DNA from: Alphaproteobacteria bacterium
Lineage (GTDB): Bacteria > Pseudomonadota > Alphaproteobacteria > Rickettsiales > UBA3002
Assembly: GCA_022841525.1 (NCBI GenBank)
Contig: JALHRI010000012.1
Span: 1 to 43,330, forward strand
Direction of reading: 5' to 3'
DNA: 43,330 nucleotides
This document shows positions 23,793 through 32,646 of the stretch, in pieces. Below the pieces are notes generated by a model. It had not been told where the DNA came from and did not search any database. It saw only the letters and a list, made by a program, of their open reading frames with translations. Positions within the stretch are counted from its first letter, which is position 1. Every line of letters starts with the position of its first letter. The position numbers and the translations under genes were made by a program.

Positions 23793-24261
23793 AGGAACAA
23801 TCAAGCTTCGCTTCTGTATTGTTCATCACGCGGAGTGCTTTCACGCGCTCAGTTTCTTTGCAGTAATATTGCAGCGTAAGTTCACTGGCACAGCCGGAAA
23901 AAATTTGACCTAGCGTTTCGTCATTTGCAAAAAATACGCATGTTTGCTGACCCGCGCAGAGAGATTGTACCTTCGTGAGCACATTATTGGCCTGTACCAC
24001 TGCCAGCATTGGCTTGGTATCTGCCGCCTCGCCGGGAATGACGGAGCGCACCGTCGCACGTGGCGGGTTTTGGATGAGTGCTTGTTCAATCCTAGGATTA
24101 CAATTCATCCCCCAGCTGGCAGATAAAATTGTCGGGCTATACTGTACCACCTGAACGATACGTGGCCCAGCAGGAGCGGGCTTGAAGGCAAAATGCAAAA
24201 TGCTGATGGTAAGAATAATCAGCAGCAGGGCGATCAAGTGAAATTTCATTTTATAGGACAT
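23779..24261 (-). CDS. membrane-anchored periplasmic protein with SUEL-type lectin-like pattern
   Basis: A protein of 160 residues. An N-terminal membrane helix (LIALLLIILTISILHFAF, about 8-25) would anchor a periplasmic domain with a galactose/rhamnose-binding SUEL lectin-like pattern: PTILSASWGMNC, then after a long loop VQSLCAGQQTCVFFAND, then SGCASELTLQYYCKE. In that family these cysteines pair and the domain binds sugars. The match is by pattern only, and the middle loop is longer than usual. It is the first gene of a two-gene operon inserted in the GTA tail region, behind the best PhoB-box-like site of the window. Confidence 0.6.
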   Translation of the reverse strand: MSYKMKFHLIALLLIILTISILHFAFKPAPAGPRIVQVVQYSPTILSASWGMNCNPRIEQALIQNPPRATVRSVIPGEAADTKPMLAVVQANNVLTKVQSLCAGQQTCVFFANDETLGQIFSGCASELTLQYYCKETERVKALRVMNNTEAKLDCSYVRG

Positions 24262-24309
24262 AGCGCCACTATGCCAAAAGTGCAGCGAATAGCAAACCTA
24301 AGATGAATT

Positions 24310-24327
24310 ATGACAATTTGATGACAA
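24310..24327 (-). promoter_or_regulatory. PhoB-box-like direct repeat (copy C)
   Basis: Minus strand TTGTCAT-CAAA-TTGTCAT followed by A: identical heptamers, 4-bp spacer. An extended -10-like TTTGC-TATTCG follows 18 bp downstream. It drives the SUEL-like operon. Confidence 0.65.
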
Positions 24328-24351
24328 TTGCGGCACGCCGCATGGGGTGAA

Positions 24352-24396
24352 TTGTCACAATAGTTTCACATATGAACGGCGCCAATTTGCTATAAT
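24352..24396 (+). promoter_or_regulatory. PhoB-box-like promoter (copy D)
   Basis: TTGTCAC-AATA-GTTTCAC (24352-24369) followed by A, 21 bp, then extended -10 TGC-TATAAT (24391-24396). Divergent from copy C. The -10 lies 8 nt before ATG 24405, so the mRNA is likely leaderless. Confidence 0.65.
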
Positions 24397-24404
24397 TGGC
24401 CTGT

Positions 24405-25619
24405 ATGCATATGCAAGAACCTACAGTGGCGCCTATCGCTCAAAGTTCGCAGCCTTCCTCAGGGATTGATGCGGAGGCGGGGCTGATCAGTACGCTGGGC
24501 ACTGGCAGTCTGCTGATGCCGCTGATGTTTATGGGTAACATGATTCTGCGCCAAGCATCTTCGGCGATTGGTTGGGTGATTGGTAAAGTACACGCTCCGA
24601 CAGGAGCTGCGGTTAAGAATTCAGTGCACGGATTGTACGACGCATTACAAGCAACAACCGTTTCGGATGCGGGTAATTTTTGGAAAAATTATAGTCAGGC
24701 GCGCACCTCACCAGGTAGCTTGAAGCCACCTGCGCATGCTGAAGCCACGGGCATAAAGGGGCTGTGGCAGGCAGTGCGTCGCCCGGGCGCACTGGCTGGA
24801 TTTTTTAAAGCATTACCTGCACATGTGCGTGGCGCGAATTTATTCTCTGCCATTGCGGTAACCGGTGCTGCCATGGCAACGGGCTCCATGCTACTATCGA
24901 ATAACCGTGCGACACGGGAAGATAATGCGGCGCTGAAAGAATTTGCAGCTGCTGTGTATGGAGTTGATGAACGGCAAGTAACTGCTGAGATGCTTTCCGG
25001 CGAAAAAGCGCACCCGATGGTGGTAGAAGCCCACCGCATTTACGACAAGAATATCACCGCGCGGCGGGTGATGAATAGTTTCGGCATTGCCGGTGATGCG
25101 TTCATGGTAGGCAATATGACCAGCGCGGCTTCCGGCGCGTTGATGGTTGGCGAAATGATGTTGCCTCAGATAGGCGCAATGTTTTCGCATCAAAATCCAT
25201 CGCTGGCTATTTTTCATGCACTGAAACAGGCAGAAGCCGGACATATGCCGCTGACTACCGAACAGCGTGCAGGGGCAATTGCTGAGCTGATTGCGATGGT
25301 GCCAGGCGTCGCAAAGCATGGCGGCATCAATAACCGTTATGTTGCACCGGTGGCGCTTGAACTTGCAGAAAGCAAGATGTCGGTGACTCAGTTGGTGCGC
25401 ACATTGGCGGATCCCGCATCATTCAACGCACTCAGCAATAAAGTGATTGCTAAGGTTGATGCTGAACACAAGCAGGCGGAGATGGCGAAAGCACAAGCTG
25501 CAGCAGCCCATCCAACCCCTGCGTCAGCGACGATGCAGCAGACAGCGCCGGCAGCGAAAGTACAGCAGATTGCCCATCAGGGGCAGGTTGAAGCCACGAA
25601 TAAGCTCGCTTTGGCCTAG
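24405..25619 (+). CDS. unrecognised protein with hydrophobic segments, 404 residues (PhoB-box-linked)
   Basis: Not recognised. It has a disordered N-terminus (about 25 residues), a hydrophobic stretch (TGSLLMPLMFMGNMIL), a second (ANLFSAIAVTGAAMATGSMLL), a mostly helical domain with VYGVDERQVTAEML, a Gly/Met-rich segment (FGIAGDAFMVGNMTSAASGALMVGEMMLP) and an Ala/Gln/Pro-rich tail of about 50 residues. It appears remotely paralogous to the next gene (GIAPEAVTRQHL at the equivalent place). It sits where a GTA tape measure would be, but its own promoter and its likeness to proteins outside the cluster argue against that role. ATG 24411 is an alternative start. Confidence 0.75.
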   Translation: MHMQEPTVAPIAQSSQPSSGIDAEAGLISTLGTGSLLMPLMFMGNMILRQASSAIGWVIGKVHAPTGAAVKNSVHGLYDALQATTVSDAGNFWKNYSQARTSPGSLKPPAHAEATGIKGLWQAVRRPGALAGFFKALPAHVRGANLFSAIAVTGAAMATGSMLLSNNRATREDNAALKEFAAAVYGVDERQVTAEMLSGEKAHPMVVEAHRIYDKNITARRVMNSFGIAGDAFMVGNMTSAASGALMVGEMMLPQIGAMFSHQNPSLAIFHALKQAEAGHMPLTTEQRAGAIAELIAMVPGVAKHGGINNRYVAPVALELAESKMSVTQLVRTLADPASFNALSNKVIAKVDAEHKQAEMAKAQAAAAHPTPASATMQQTAPAAKVQQIAHQGQVEATNKLALA

Positions 25620-25632
25620 TGTTTTCCTAAAA

Positions 25633-25678
25633 TTGTCATCAAAGCTTCACATTCGCGCATTTGGTTATGCGATAGAAT
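25633..25678 (+). promoter_or_regulatory. PhoB-box-like promoter (copy E)
   Basis: TTGTCAT-CAAA-GCTTCAC (25633-25650) followed by A, 22 bp, then TAGAAT (25673-25678), which ends 6 nt before ATG 25685: a leaderless message is predicted. Confidence 0.65.
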
Positions 25679-25684
25679 GTGCAT

Positions 25685-26530
25685 ATGGCTATTAACCAAG
25701 CATCGCTAACATCCAATCCTACTGCTGTCCCGGTCGCGCCGCGTATGCAGAAGGGTAATGGTGCGTTGTACTGGCTCTCTCTGGCGGTTGGCATGGGGGT
25801 TGCGGCGCTTACTATTCCGATTCCTTTCGTAGGATCTGCAGGGTCGCTTTTATCCTATCTTCCGTTTCGCTTCAGTAATTCGATTGAAGCCAAGAATCAG
25901 CAAGAATCGATTGCGAACCATTTTAGGGTACAGATTGCTGAGCGCATGGGGATTGCACCGGAAGCGGTGACCAGACAGCATTTGCTGGAGCTAGCAGCAA
26001 AAGATGAAGCCTTCGGCAAACTGATTGAAACTTCGCTACACCAGCAAAACTCAAACAACCGCAATGCGCTGATTGGTTCGGTGGTTGGTACGGTAATCCC
26101 GGGTGCGACTATTGTACAATCCCTTGGCACGAACCTTGTCGCCAACACGGCAGCGAGTGTGATCTTTGATAAGAACGAGATCAGCATTATCGATACCACC
26201 GATCATTTTGATCAGGTGCGTGCATCGGGTGGTATGGTGCAGCCGGAAGATGTGATGCTGTTGCGTGTGGCGCAAAACGACGAACTGCAAGCGCAAATTA
26301 TGCAAGATTTTGGCGCGAAGTTTCACAAACTCTCGCCAATGAAACGGGTAGAAGCCATGCAGGCGTTACCGAAACTTTACCAGGCATGTATGCGCGATGC
26401 GGCGCGCCTCAATAGTGGCCGCGTGACTTCGCAGGCGCTGGCGGTGGAGCCACCACCGGCGATGAATCACCGTCAGGCGGTGCTTGCGCAGCGTGCTGCC
26501 GCTGCTGCACCAAAACAAAAAGGCGCATAA
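25685..26530 (+). CDS. unrecognised protein with hydrophobic segments, 281 residues (PhoB-box-linked)
   Basis: Not recognised. One strong hydrophobic segment near the N-terminus (LYWLSLAVGMGVAALTIPIPFVGSAGSLLSYL, about 28-59), a helical domain (ANHFRVQIAERMGIAPEAVTRQHLLELAAKDEAF), a Gly/Val-rich segment (ALIGSVVGTVIPGATIVQSLGTNLVANTAASVI), and a Pro/Ala/Gln tail. Domain order and the GI(A)PEAVT motif parallel the 404-residue neighbour. ATG 25685 is preferred; GTG 25679 lies in the spacer after the -10. It has its own promoter and is not part of the tail transcription unit. Confidence 0.72.
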   Translation: MAINQASLTSNPTAVPVAPRMQKGNGALYWLSLAVGMGVAALTIPIPFVGSAGSLLSYLPFRFSNSIEAKNQQESIANHFRVQIAERMGIAPEAVTRQHLLELAAKDEAFGKLIETSLHQQNSNNRNALIGSVVGTVIPGATIVQSLGTNLVANTAASVIFDKNEISIIDTTDHFDQVRASGGMVQPEDVMLLRVAQNDELQAQIMQDFGAKFHKLSPMKRVEAMQALPKLYQACMRDAARLNSGRVTSQALAVEPPPAMNHRQAVLAQRAAAAAPKQKGA

Positions 26531-26567
26531 TAAAACATTTCGAGCGTTGTAGGACTTAAGTCCCCGC

Positions 26568-26634
26568 GTCATTGCGAGGAGCGAAAGCGACGCGGCAATC
26601 CAGTCTGGATTGCTTCGCTAACGCTCGCAATGAC
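26568..26634. repeat. palindromic repeat, GTCATTGCGAG family
   Basis: Outer arms GTCATTGCGAG (26568) and CTCGCAATGAC (ending 26634), inner hairpin AATCCAG/CTGGATT. It lies just upstream of the gp12 gene; an in-frame ATG at 26630 comes from the repeat. Other copies lie at 34886-34957 and 38674-38740. Confidence 0.85.
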
Positions 26635-26665
26635 TCTTTCATCTAAACACATCAACGAGGGCAGT

Positions 26666-27265
26666 ATGGGATTTGTGGAAACACAATTCCCGACGGACAT
26701 TAGCTATGGCTCGTCGGGCGGACCGAATTATGCGACGGATATTATCGTCAGTCAGAGTGGGCACGAACAGCGCAACATCAACTGGAACCAAGCGCGTGCG
26801 CGCTATAATGTAGCGCACGGTGTGCGCAGCAAAGCACAGCTTGAGACACTGATTGCGTTCTTCCGTGCGCGCAAAGGCAGAGCGTACGGCTTTCGTTTCA
26901 AGGACTGGACCGATTACAGTGTGAGCGCGCAGTTGATTGGCACGGGCAGTGGGAGCAACTTCCATTTCCCGCTGATTAAAACCTACCAGAGCCACACGGT
27001 GACGGAAACCAGACGCATCAACAAGCCGGTGCAGGGCACGGTGAAAATTTATGTAAACGGTGTATTACAAACCAGCGGCATCTCGATCGATTATGCGAGT
27101 GGGTTGGTGACGTTTGTGACGGCTCCGGCAAGTGGAGCGCTGGTGACCGCGGATTTTGAGTTCGACGTGCCGGTGCGTTTTGATACGGACCGGTTATCCG
27201 CAACGCTGGAAGCCTACGGCGTGCAAAGCTGGCAGGATATTCCGCTGGTGGAAGTGCGGGTGTAA
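26666..27265 (+). CDS. distal tail protein, DUF2460 (GTA gp12)
   Basis: Distal tail/baseplate ring protein of 199 residues. Typical features: FVETQFPTDISYGSSGGPNYATDIIVSQSGHEQRNINW opening, RSKAQLETLIAFFRARKGRAYGFRFKDWTDY, and TVKIYVNG...GLVTFVTAPASGALVTADFEFDVPVRFDTDRL. Start ATG 26666 (MGFVETQF) has GAGG; the longer frame begins inside the palindromic repeat and is rejected. It resumes the GTA order after the break at gp10-gp11. Confidence 0.93.
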   Translation: MGFVETQFPTDISYGSSGGPNYATDIIVSQSGHEQRNINWNQARARYNVAHGVRSKAQLETLIAFFRARKGRAYGFRFKDWTDYSVSAQLIGTGSGSNFHFPLIKTYQSHTVTETRRINKPVQGTVKIYVNGVLQTSGISIDYASGLVTFVTAPASGALVTADFEFDVPVRFDTDRLSATLEAYGVQSWQDIPLVEVRV

Positions 27266-27266
27266 G

Positions 27267-28109
27267 ATGCTGAACATTTCAACAGCCCTGAAAGATGCGC
27301 TGGGAGCAGAAGTCACCACGCTTGCCATGTGCTGGAAGCTCACCCGTAAAGATTCAGTGGTGTTGGGCTTTACCGAGTATGACCAGAATTTAGTTATCGA
27401 CGGATTGACCTGCAAAGCCGCCGCCGGCGTGAGTGCGACGGCGATTACTTCCAGCCTCGGGGTGAAGGTGGGTAATCTGGAAATTGAGGGCATGCTCAGC
27501 GATGAGGCGATTGCCGAGGCGGATATTCTCGCAGGATTATACGACGACGCGCAGATCGATGTGTGGCTGGTAGATTATACCAATTTAGCACTCGGCAAGC
27601 TGCACTTAAAAACCGGATGGCTAGGGCAGATTCGCATTGAAAACGGTGTATTTGTTGCCGAAGTGCGCGGGCTCTCAGCAGCACTGCAACGTACGCTGGG
27701 CGAGGTCTATACGCCGCATTGCCGCGCGCGGTTTGGCGATGCGCGCTGTCAGTTTTCACTCAGCAGTGTGACGCATAGCGGCACGTTTACGGCGATAGAA
27801 AATTCCCTGATACTGAAAGACAGCGCCCGCACGCAAAGCTCGGGATATTTTGACTACGGCACTCTGCGTATGACCAGCGGTGCGAATAACGGGCAGCTAC
27901 GCGAAATTAGCGCCTATGAGGTGGGAAAATTCACGCTGCGCGAACCGTTCGGATTTGCCGTAGCACTCGGCGATAGTTACGTTGCCATCGCCGGATGCGA
28001 TAAGCGGTTTGAAACCTGCGCCAGCCGCTTTGCCAATGCGCTGAACTTTCGCGGTGAGCCGCACGTTCCGGGCACAGACCGCATCTTCACCACTGCCAGC
28101 ACGCGCTAA
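27267..28109 (+). CDS. baseplate hub protein, DUF2163 (GTA gp13)
   Basis: Hub protein of 280 residues with N-terminal DUF2163 region and the C-terminal phage_BR0599-type domain. Four conserved cysteines lie in TPHCRARFGDARCQF, AGCDKRFETCASRFANALNFRGEPHVPGTD; as I recall, in the Rhodobacter capsulatus GTA these bind an Fe-S cluster. Start ATG 27267 comes one base after the gp12 stop. It lies 1 nt before gp14. Confidence 0.92.
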   Translation: MLNISTALKDALGAEVTTLAMCWKLTRKDSVVLGFTEYDQNLVIDGLTCKAAAGVSATAITSSLGVKVGNLEIEGMLSDEAIAEADILAGLYDDAQIDVWLVDYTNLALGKLHLKTGWLGQIRIENGVFVAEVRGLSAALQRTLGEVYTPHCRARFGDARCQFSLSSVTHSGTFTAIENSLILKDSARTQSSGYFDYGTLRMTSGANNGQLREISAYEVGKFTLREPFGFAVALGDSYVAIAGCDKRFETCASRFANALNFRGEPHVPGTDRIFTTASTR

Positions 28110-28110
28110 G

Positions 28111-28563
28111 ATGAGCCTGCAGCAAGACGTACTCCGCGTAGCACGCAGCTGGCTTGGCGTGCCGTTTGCGCATCAGGGTCGTAGCCGCGCAGGTGTGGAT
28201 TGCCTGGGGCTTCTGGTGATGGTGGCAAAGGATCTGAATCTGAGTTTTCATGGCGAAAACGCTACGCAGGTGGACGAGCTTCATTACAGCCACCGCCCCG
28301 ATGTGATGCGACTTGAAGCAGGCCTGCGTCGCTACTTGCTGCCGGTAAAGTGCGAGGATATGGCGCTGGCTGATATTCTGCTGATGCGCATTGACGGCGC
28401 GCCCCAGCATTTAGGCATCATTAGCGATTATGCAGATGGCACATGTTTTGGCCTGATTCACGCTTACGCGCCTGCGCGCAAAGTGGTGGAGCATCATTTA
28501 GCCGAGTATTGGCAGGCCGAAATTGCGCAGGTGTTTCGACTTCCACTTTGGATGAAATCATAG
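28111..28563 (+). CDS. NlpC/P60 tail peptidase (GTA gp14)
   Basis: Peptidoglycan hydrolase at the tail tip, which opens the recipient cell wall. It has 150 residues; the catalytic Cys in SRAGVDCLGLL and the His in GAPQHLGIISD are present, with a further polar site in GLIHAYAPARKVVEH. Start ATG 28111 directly follows gp13 (TAAGATG). A later in-frame ATG would remove the Cys. Confidence 0.93.
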   Translation: MSLQQDVLRVARSWLGVPFAHQGRSRAGVDCLGLLVMVAKDLNLSFHGENATQVDELHYSHRPDVMRLEAGLRRYLLPVKCEDMALADILLMRIDGAPQHLGIISDYADGTCFGLIHAYAPARKVVEHHLAEYWQAEIAQVFRLPLWMKS

Positions 28564-28570
28564 GAATTAT

Positions 28571-31500
28571 ATGGCATCGATACTTCTTGGAACTCTCGCT
28601 TCCGCGGTGGGTAGCACGGTTGCATCTCCGCTGGGTGGATTTATCACCTCGCAGCTGACCCAAATGGCCGGATCGGCGATTACGGGTGCAATCATGGGCA
28701 AGCCCGCCAAGCGCCATTCCGAAGGCGCACGGCTGGAAGAACTGGCGGTGCAGACATCGACCTACGGCCGAGCGATTGCGAGTTTTTTCGGCACCGTAAG
28801 GCTGGCGGGTAACGTGATCTGGTCGCTGCCGATAAAGGAAGTGGCGACCACTAGTTCTGTCAGAAGTGGCGGCAAGGGCGGCGGCAGAAGACAAAGCGTG
28901 AGCCAGACCACCTACAGCTATTTTGTGACGTTGGCGATTGCTATCGGCGAAGGGCCGATCACGAGGCTTGAGCGCGTATGGGCGGATGCAAAACTACTTG
29001 ATTTAAGTCAGGGCACGTACCGCATCTACCATGGCCACGAAGATCAGATGCCCGATAGTTTGATCGAGAGTATTGAGGGCGTTGGCAGAACACCCGCCTA
29101 CCGTGGCCTGAGCTATGTGGTGATTGAAGATTTTCCACTGGCTGCGTTTGGTAACCGTATTCCCAACTTCAGTTTTGAAGTCACGCGCGATGCCGTGCTG
29201 CGTGTGCCAGAGAGAATAACGCTGGAAGAGCAAATTAAAAGCATCGTGCTGCTGCCCGGATCGGGTGAGTATGTGTACGACACCGTCATCGCGCAAAAGA
29301 GCGATGGTCAGATGGTCGGCAGTGAGTGGGCGGCACAAGGCTACCGCCGTATTCTCAATGCAAATACCAGTGCGGGTAAAGCGGATGTGCTGGTCGCGAT
29401 CTTGCAGATGCTGGATGCACTGCCAAATCTTGAGTGGGTATCGGTGGTGGTGAACTGGTTCGGTACCAGCATGGATTTACCCAGCTGCGAGGTCATGCCG
29501 TGCGTTGAATATCAAACCGCGACGTTGGTTAGTCCGCATCCGTGGGCTGTGGCGGGATATAGCCGTAGCACCGCGCGGCTGATTGGCTATGAATCAGGCC
29601 GGCCACGCTACGGTGGCACGCCGGACGATGGCAGTTTGGTAAGGCTGTGCGATCATTTACGCGCACGCGGACTCAAAGTGATGTTTCTGCCGCTAATGCT
29701 GATGGATGTGGCTGGGAAACCCTGGCGCGGCGAGCTCACGGGGGCGCCATCTGACATCGCCAATTTCTTCACCAAAACGAATGGCTATAACCGTTATATT
29801 CTCCACTACGCCCATTTGCTCTACGGTAAGGTGGATGCGTTTGCGATTGGTTCAGAAATGAAAGCACTCAACGCAGTGACTTCCGGTGCTGGAGTATTTC
29901 CGGCGGTAAGCCAGTTTGTGAATCTTGCAGCGAGTGTGAAAACTATTTTAGGCACAAGCGTCAAAGTGACCTATGCGGCAGACTGGTCGGAATATCATAC
30001 CACTACGGGCGGCTGGTATCACATGGATCCACTCTGGGCGTCTTCGAATATTGATGTGATCGGGATTGATGCGTATTTCCCGCTGACGGACGAGCCGCAA
30101 CCATCGATCACTCGCGAAAAAATTGTAGATGGCTGGACGTCTGGCGAAGGCTATGACTGGTTTTACAGCGATGTCGCACGGACGGTAAAAACCCCGCTTG
30201 CTGCGCCGTATGCATGGAAGAATCTGGCCTGGTGGTGGAATAATACGCATACCAATCCGGGTGGCGCGACCACGGCATGGACTCCCGCATCTAAGCCGAT
30301 CTGGTTTACTGAAATTGGCTATGCAAGCGTGGATGGCACGACCAACGAGCCGAATGTCTTTATTGATCCCACCTCGACGCTGAGTGATTATCCGCGCTTT
30401 TCGCGGCGCAGAGTGGATGTCGCGGCGCAGCGTATCGCGCTGCAGGCGGCGTTTGAGCAGTGGGGAACTTCCTCGATGATTGAGGAGCTTTTCATCTGGG
30501 GATGGGACGCGCGCCCCTATCCGGCATGGCCGGATTTACGCAGCGTCTGGGCGGACGGTGGTAACTGGAAAACTGGGCACTGGATTCAGGGCAAAATCGG
30601 ACGTACCCAGCTGGCGGCGATTGTGGAGCATATACTTCTTGCTATCGGGATTTTACCGGCGCAGCTTGATGTCTCGCAGTTAACTACGCAGGTAGACGGC
30701 GTAGTGATGAATCAGCGCGTGACCGCGCGTGCGTTTATCGAACAGCTGCAAACGGCCTATGCGTTTGATCTGCGTGAATCGGAAGGCCGCATCATCGCCA
30801 CTACGCGTGACCGCGAATCGCTCTTAAGCATCAGTGAGCAAGCGCTCATCCCGCAGCAGGAAGAAGATCGCAGCGTGATGGTGCGTTATCAGCGCGAGGA
30901 AGAGCGGATGCTGCCTGCGCGGTTGGAAGTGCGCTATCTCGACCGCTTTGCTGATTACGGCACCAGCGTACAGGCCGCCGTGCGCGCGCAGGTGCAGGTG
31001 GTGGATACGGAAATGTTTTCCTCGTCACTCGTCATGAGCGAGAGCAGCGCACAGCTTTTAGCGCAGCGATTATTGATGGAGCGCTGGCTGGGACGCGAAC
31101 TGTGGCAGTTCGATCTACCGATGGCGTATAGCTATTTGGAGGCCGGAGATATTATTACGCTGACCACGCCGGGATACAGCGTGCCGCTGATGATTACGCG
31201 CCTGCAGCTGGGTAAGCCTGGCATGCTAAAGCTGGAAGGCGTACTGCATCAGCGCGCGATTTACGATATGTATGTCGCGCCGAAAGAGCAAGAAGCCGTT
31301 GAGCCGAATGTTCTGCAGCCCACCTTCCTGCATGTGCTAGATATGCCCGCCTTGCCGCTGGATGGCATCAGCGATCATGGTTTGCGCTTTGCGCTGATTC
31401 CAAGCTCGGCCAACTGGCCGGGTGCGGTGGTGCTGCGCGGGCTCACCGGCAGCGATACCAGTATTGCTTTCAGCCATAACGGTGCAGCGATTACCGGCAC

Positions 31501-32248
31501 CACGCTTGCAGCGTTACCGGAAGGCATTTATGGCAACGTGATTGACGAAGTTTCAACGGTGGAAATCAATCTCGATGCGGATGCGCAGCTAAGTAACATT
31601 ACCGAGGAGCAGCTGCTTGCAGGTGCCAATGCCGCCATGATTGGCGATGAGATGGTACAGTTTACCAATGTTACGGTGCTTTCGCCAGGTCGTGTACGCA
31701 TTAGCCGTCTGCTACGTGGTCGCATGGGAACTGAGTGGGCGCAGAGCAGCCACAGCGCATCGGAGCGTTTTGTGCTGATCAATGATGCGCTTTATGCGCA
31801 TGCGCTGACTAACGGCGATATTGGTCGCACCATCCGCTGGCTTTGTGTCACTTCAGGGCTTACTGAGCTTGAGGCAACTGAACGCAGTGCGCTTTACCTT
31901 GGCCGCGCGCTGATGCCTTACGCGCCGGTACATCTGCGTGCTGAGAAGAATGCGGCAGCGGGTATTGAGATCAGCTGGATTCGCCGTAGCCGGATTGAAG
32001 GTGATCTGCGCGATCTGGTCGATGTAGCGCTCAATGAAAGCAGTGAACGTTACGCGCTTGAAATCTGGCAGGGCGTAACCCTACTGCGCACGGTGGAGCT
32101 GACTACACCGTATTTTACCTACACTCAGGCGATGCAACTGGCTGATACCGGCGCGGCGATCACCAGCTTTACCCTTAAATTATGGCAGATTTCTGCGCTG
32201 GTGGGCAGGGGGTATGAGACAAGCGCAAGTTTTACCTTCAGCTGGTAA
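28571..32248 (+). CDS. tail tip/host-specificity protein (GTA gp15)
   Basis: Large tail-tip protein of 1225 residues that forms the central spike base and contacts the recipient. The N-terminal hydrophobic Gly-rich segment (LGTLASAVGSTVASPLGGFI) is typical. The middle holds the GTA TIM-barrel-like domain with WYHMDPLWASSNIDVIGIDAYFP and KPIWFTEIGYASVDGTTNEPN; the C-terminal part has the phage-tail repeats and fibronectin-like domains (APVHLRAEKNAAAGIEISWIRRSRIEGD). The frame is fully intact over 3.7 kb, implying selection. It starts 7 nt after gp14. Confidence 0.95.
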   Translation: MASILLGTLASAVGSTVASPLGGFITSQLTQMAGSAITGAIMGKPAKRHSEGARLEELAVQTSTYGRAIASFFGTVRLAGNVIWSLPIKEVATTSSVRSGGKGGGRRQSVSQTTYSYFVTLAIAIGEGPITRLERVWADAKLLDLSQGTYRIYHGHEDQMPDSLIESIEGVGRTPAYRGLSYVVIEDFPLAAFGNRIPNFSFEVTRDAVLRVPERITLEEQIKSIVLLPGSGEYVYDTVIAQKSDGQMVGSEWAAQGYRRILNANTSAGKADVLVAILQMLDALPNLEWVSVVVNWFGTSMDLPSCEVMPCVEYQTATLVSPHPWAVAGYSRSTARLIGYESGRPRYGGTPDDGSLVRLCDHLRARGLKVMFLPLMLMDVAGKPWRGELTGAPSDIANFFTKTNGYNRYILHYAHLLYGKVDAFAIGSEMKALNAVTSGAGVFPAVSQFVNLAASVKTILGTSVKVTYAADWSEYHTTTGGWYHMDPLWASSNIDVIGIDAYFPLTDEPQPSITREKIVDGWTSGEGYDWFYSDVARTVKTPLAAPYAWKNLAWWWNNTHTNPGGATTAWTPASKPIWFTEIGYASVDGTTNEPNVFIDPTSTLSDYPRFSRRRVDVAAQRIALQAAFEQWGTSSMIEELFIWGWDARPYPAWPDLRSVWADGGNWKTGHWIQGKIGRTQLAAIVEHILLAIGILPAQLDVSQLTTQVDGVVMNQRVTARAFIEQLQTAYAFDLRESEGRIIATTRDRESLLSISEQALIPQQEEDRSVMVRYQREEERMLPARLEVRYLDRFADYGTSVQAAVRAQVQVVDTEMFSSSLVMSESSAQLLAQRLLMERWLGRELWQFDLPMAYSYLEAGDIITLTTPGYSVPLMITRLQLGKPGMLKLEGVLHQRAIYDMYVAPKEQEAVEPNVLQPTFLHVLDMPALPLDGISDHGLRFALIPSSANWPGAVVLRGLTGSDTSIAFSHNGAAITGTTLAALPEGIYGNVIDEVSTVEINLDADAQLSNITEEQLLAGANAAMIGDEMVQFTNVTVLSPGRVRISRLLRGRMGTEWAQSSHSASERFVLINDALYAHALTNGDIGRTIRWLCVTSGLTELEATERSALYLGRALMPYAPVHLRAEKNAAAGIEISWIRRSRIEGDLRDLVDVALNESSERYALEIWQGVTLLRTVELTTPYFTYTQAMQLADTGAAITSFTLKLWQISALVGRGYETSASFTFSW

Positions 32249-32282
32249 CGAATTATTAACGCTTGTGGGGTAGAGTGACCTT

Positions 32283-32636
32283 ATGAGCACGTATTCTTCG
32301 ACCCCAAATCATCAGTACAAACTTGGCCTCCACGCGCTGGATGCTGGCACGGCACACTGGCTGGATTCCGCTACCATGTCCGTCGATCATCCCTACCACG
32401 TGGGTGAGGATAGTTTAGACGGCCTGACGCACGATGTGGTGCAGGCGGTGCAGCACCATCTGATTTCCCAGGTGGAGCAATATTACGTTGATAGTTTGAA
32501 ACAGTTATTTGAAGCGGGTGAAATTACGTTTGTGGGCTTGTTAATTCGCCTCAACAATCTTTATCCGCAAGAAATGTCGGCACTCTCGGTGGAACTGCGC
32601 GCGCGTATTCAAGCGATGCTCAGATCCCCGCAATAA
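32283..32636 (+). CDS. hypothetical protein, 117 residues, probably leaderless
   Basis: Not recognised. Soluble, rich in His and Gln in the middle (DVVQAVQHHLISQVEQYYVDSLKQLFEAGEITFVGLLIRLNNLYPQEM). TAGAGT (32271-32276) ends 6 nt before the ATG. It lies after gp15 where GTA clusters often carry small accessory genes, but it seems separately transcribed. Confidence 0.65.
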   Translation: MSTYSSTPNHQYKLGLHALDAGTAHWLDSATMSVDHPYHVGEDSLDGLTHDVVQAVQHHLISQVEQYYVDSLKQLFEAGEITFVGLLIRLNNLYPQEMSALSVELRARIQAMLRSPQ

Positions 32637-32646
32637 CGCGTCTCTC

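Noticed and set aside
24405-26530. The 404- and 281-residue proteins as tape measure proteins
   Set aside because: They sit at the right place, but each has its own PhoB-box-like promoter, they resemble proteins outside the GTA cluster, and they lack long repetitive helices of tape measures. Kept only as a possibility in the findings.
26630-26665. Earlier ATG for the gp12 gene
   Set aside because: It is produced by the end of the palindromic repeat, while ATG 26666 has a GAGG site and gives the conserved N-terminus.
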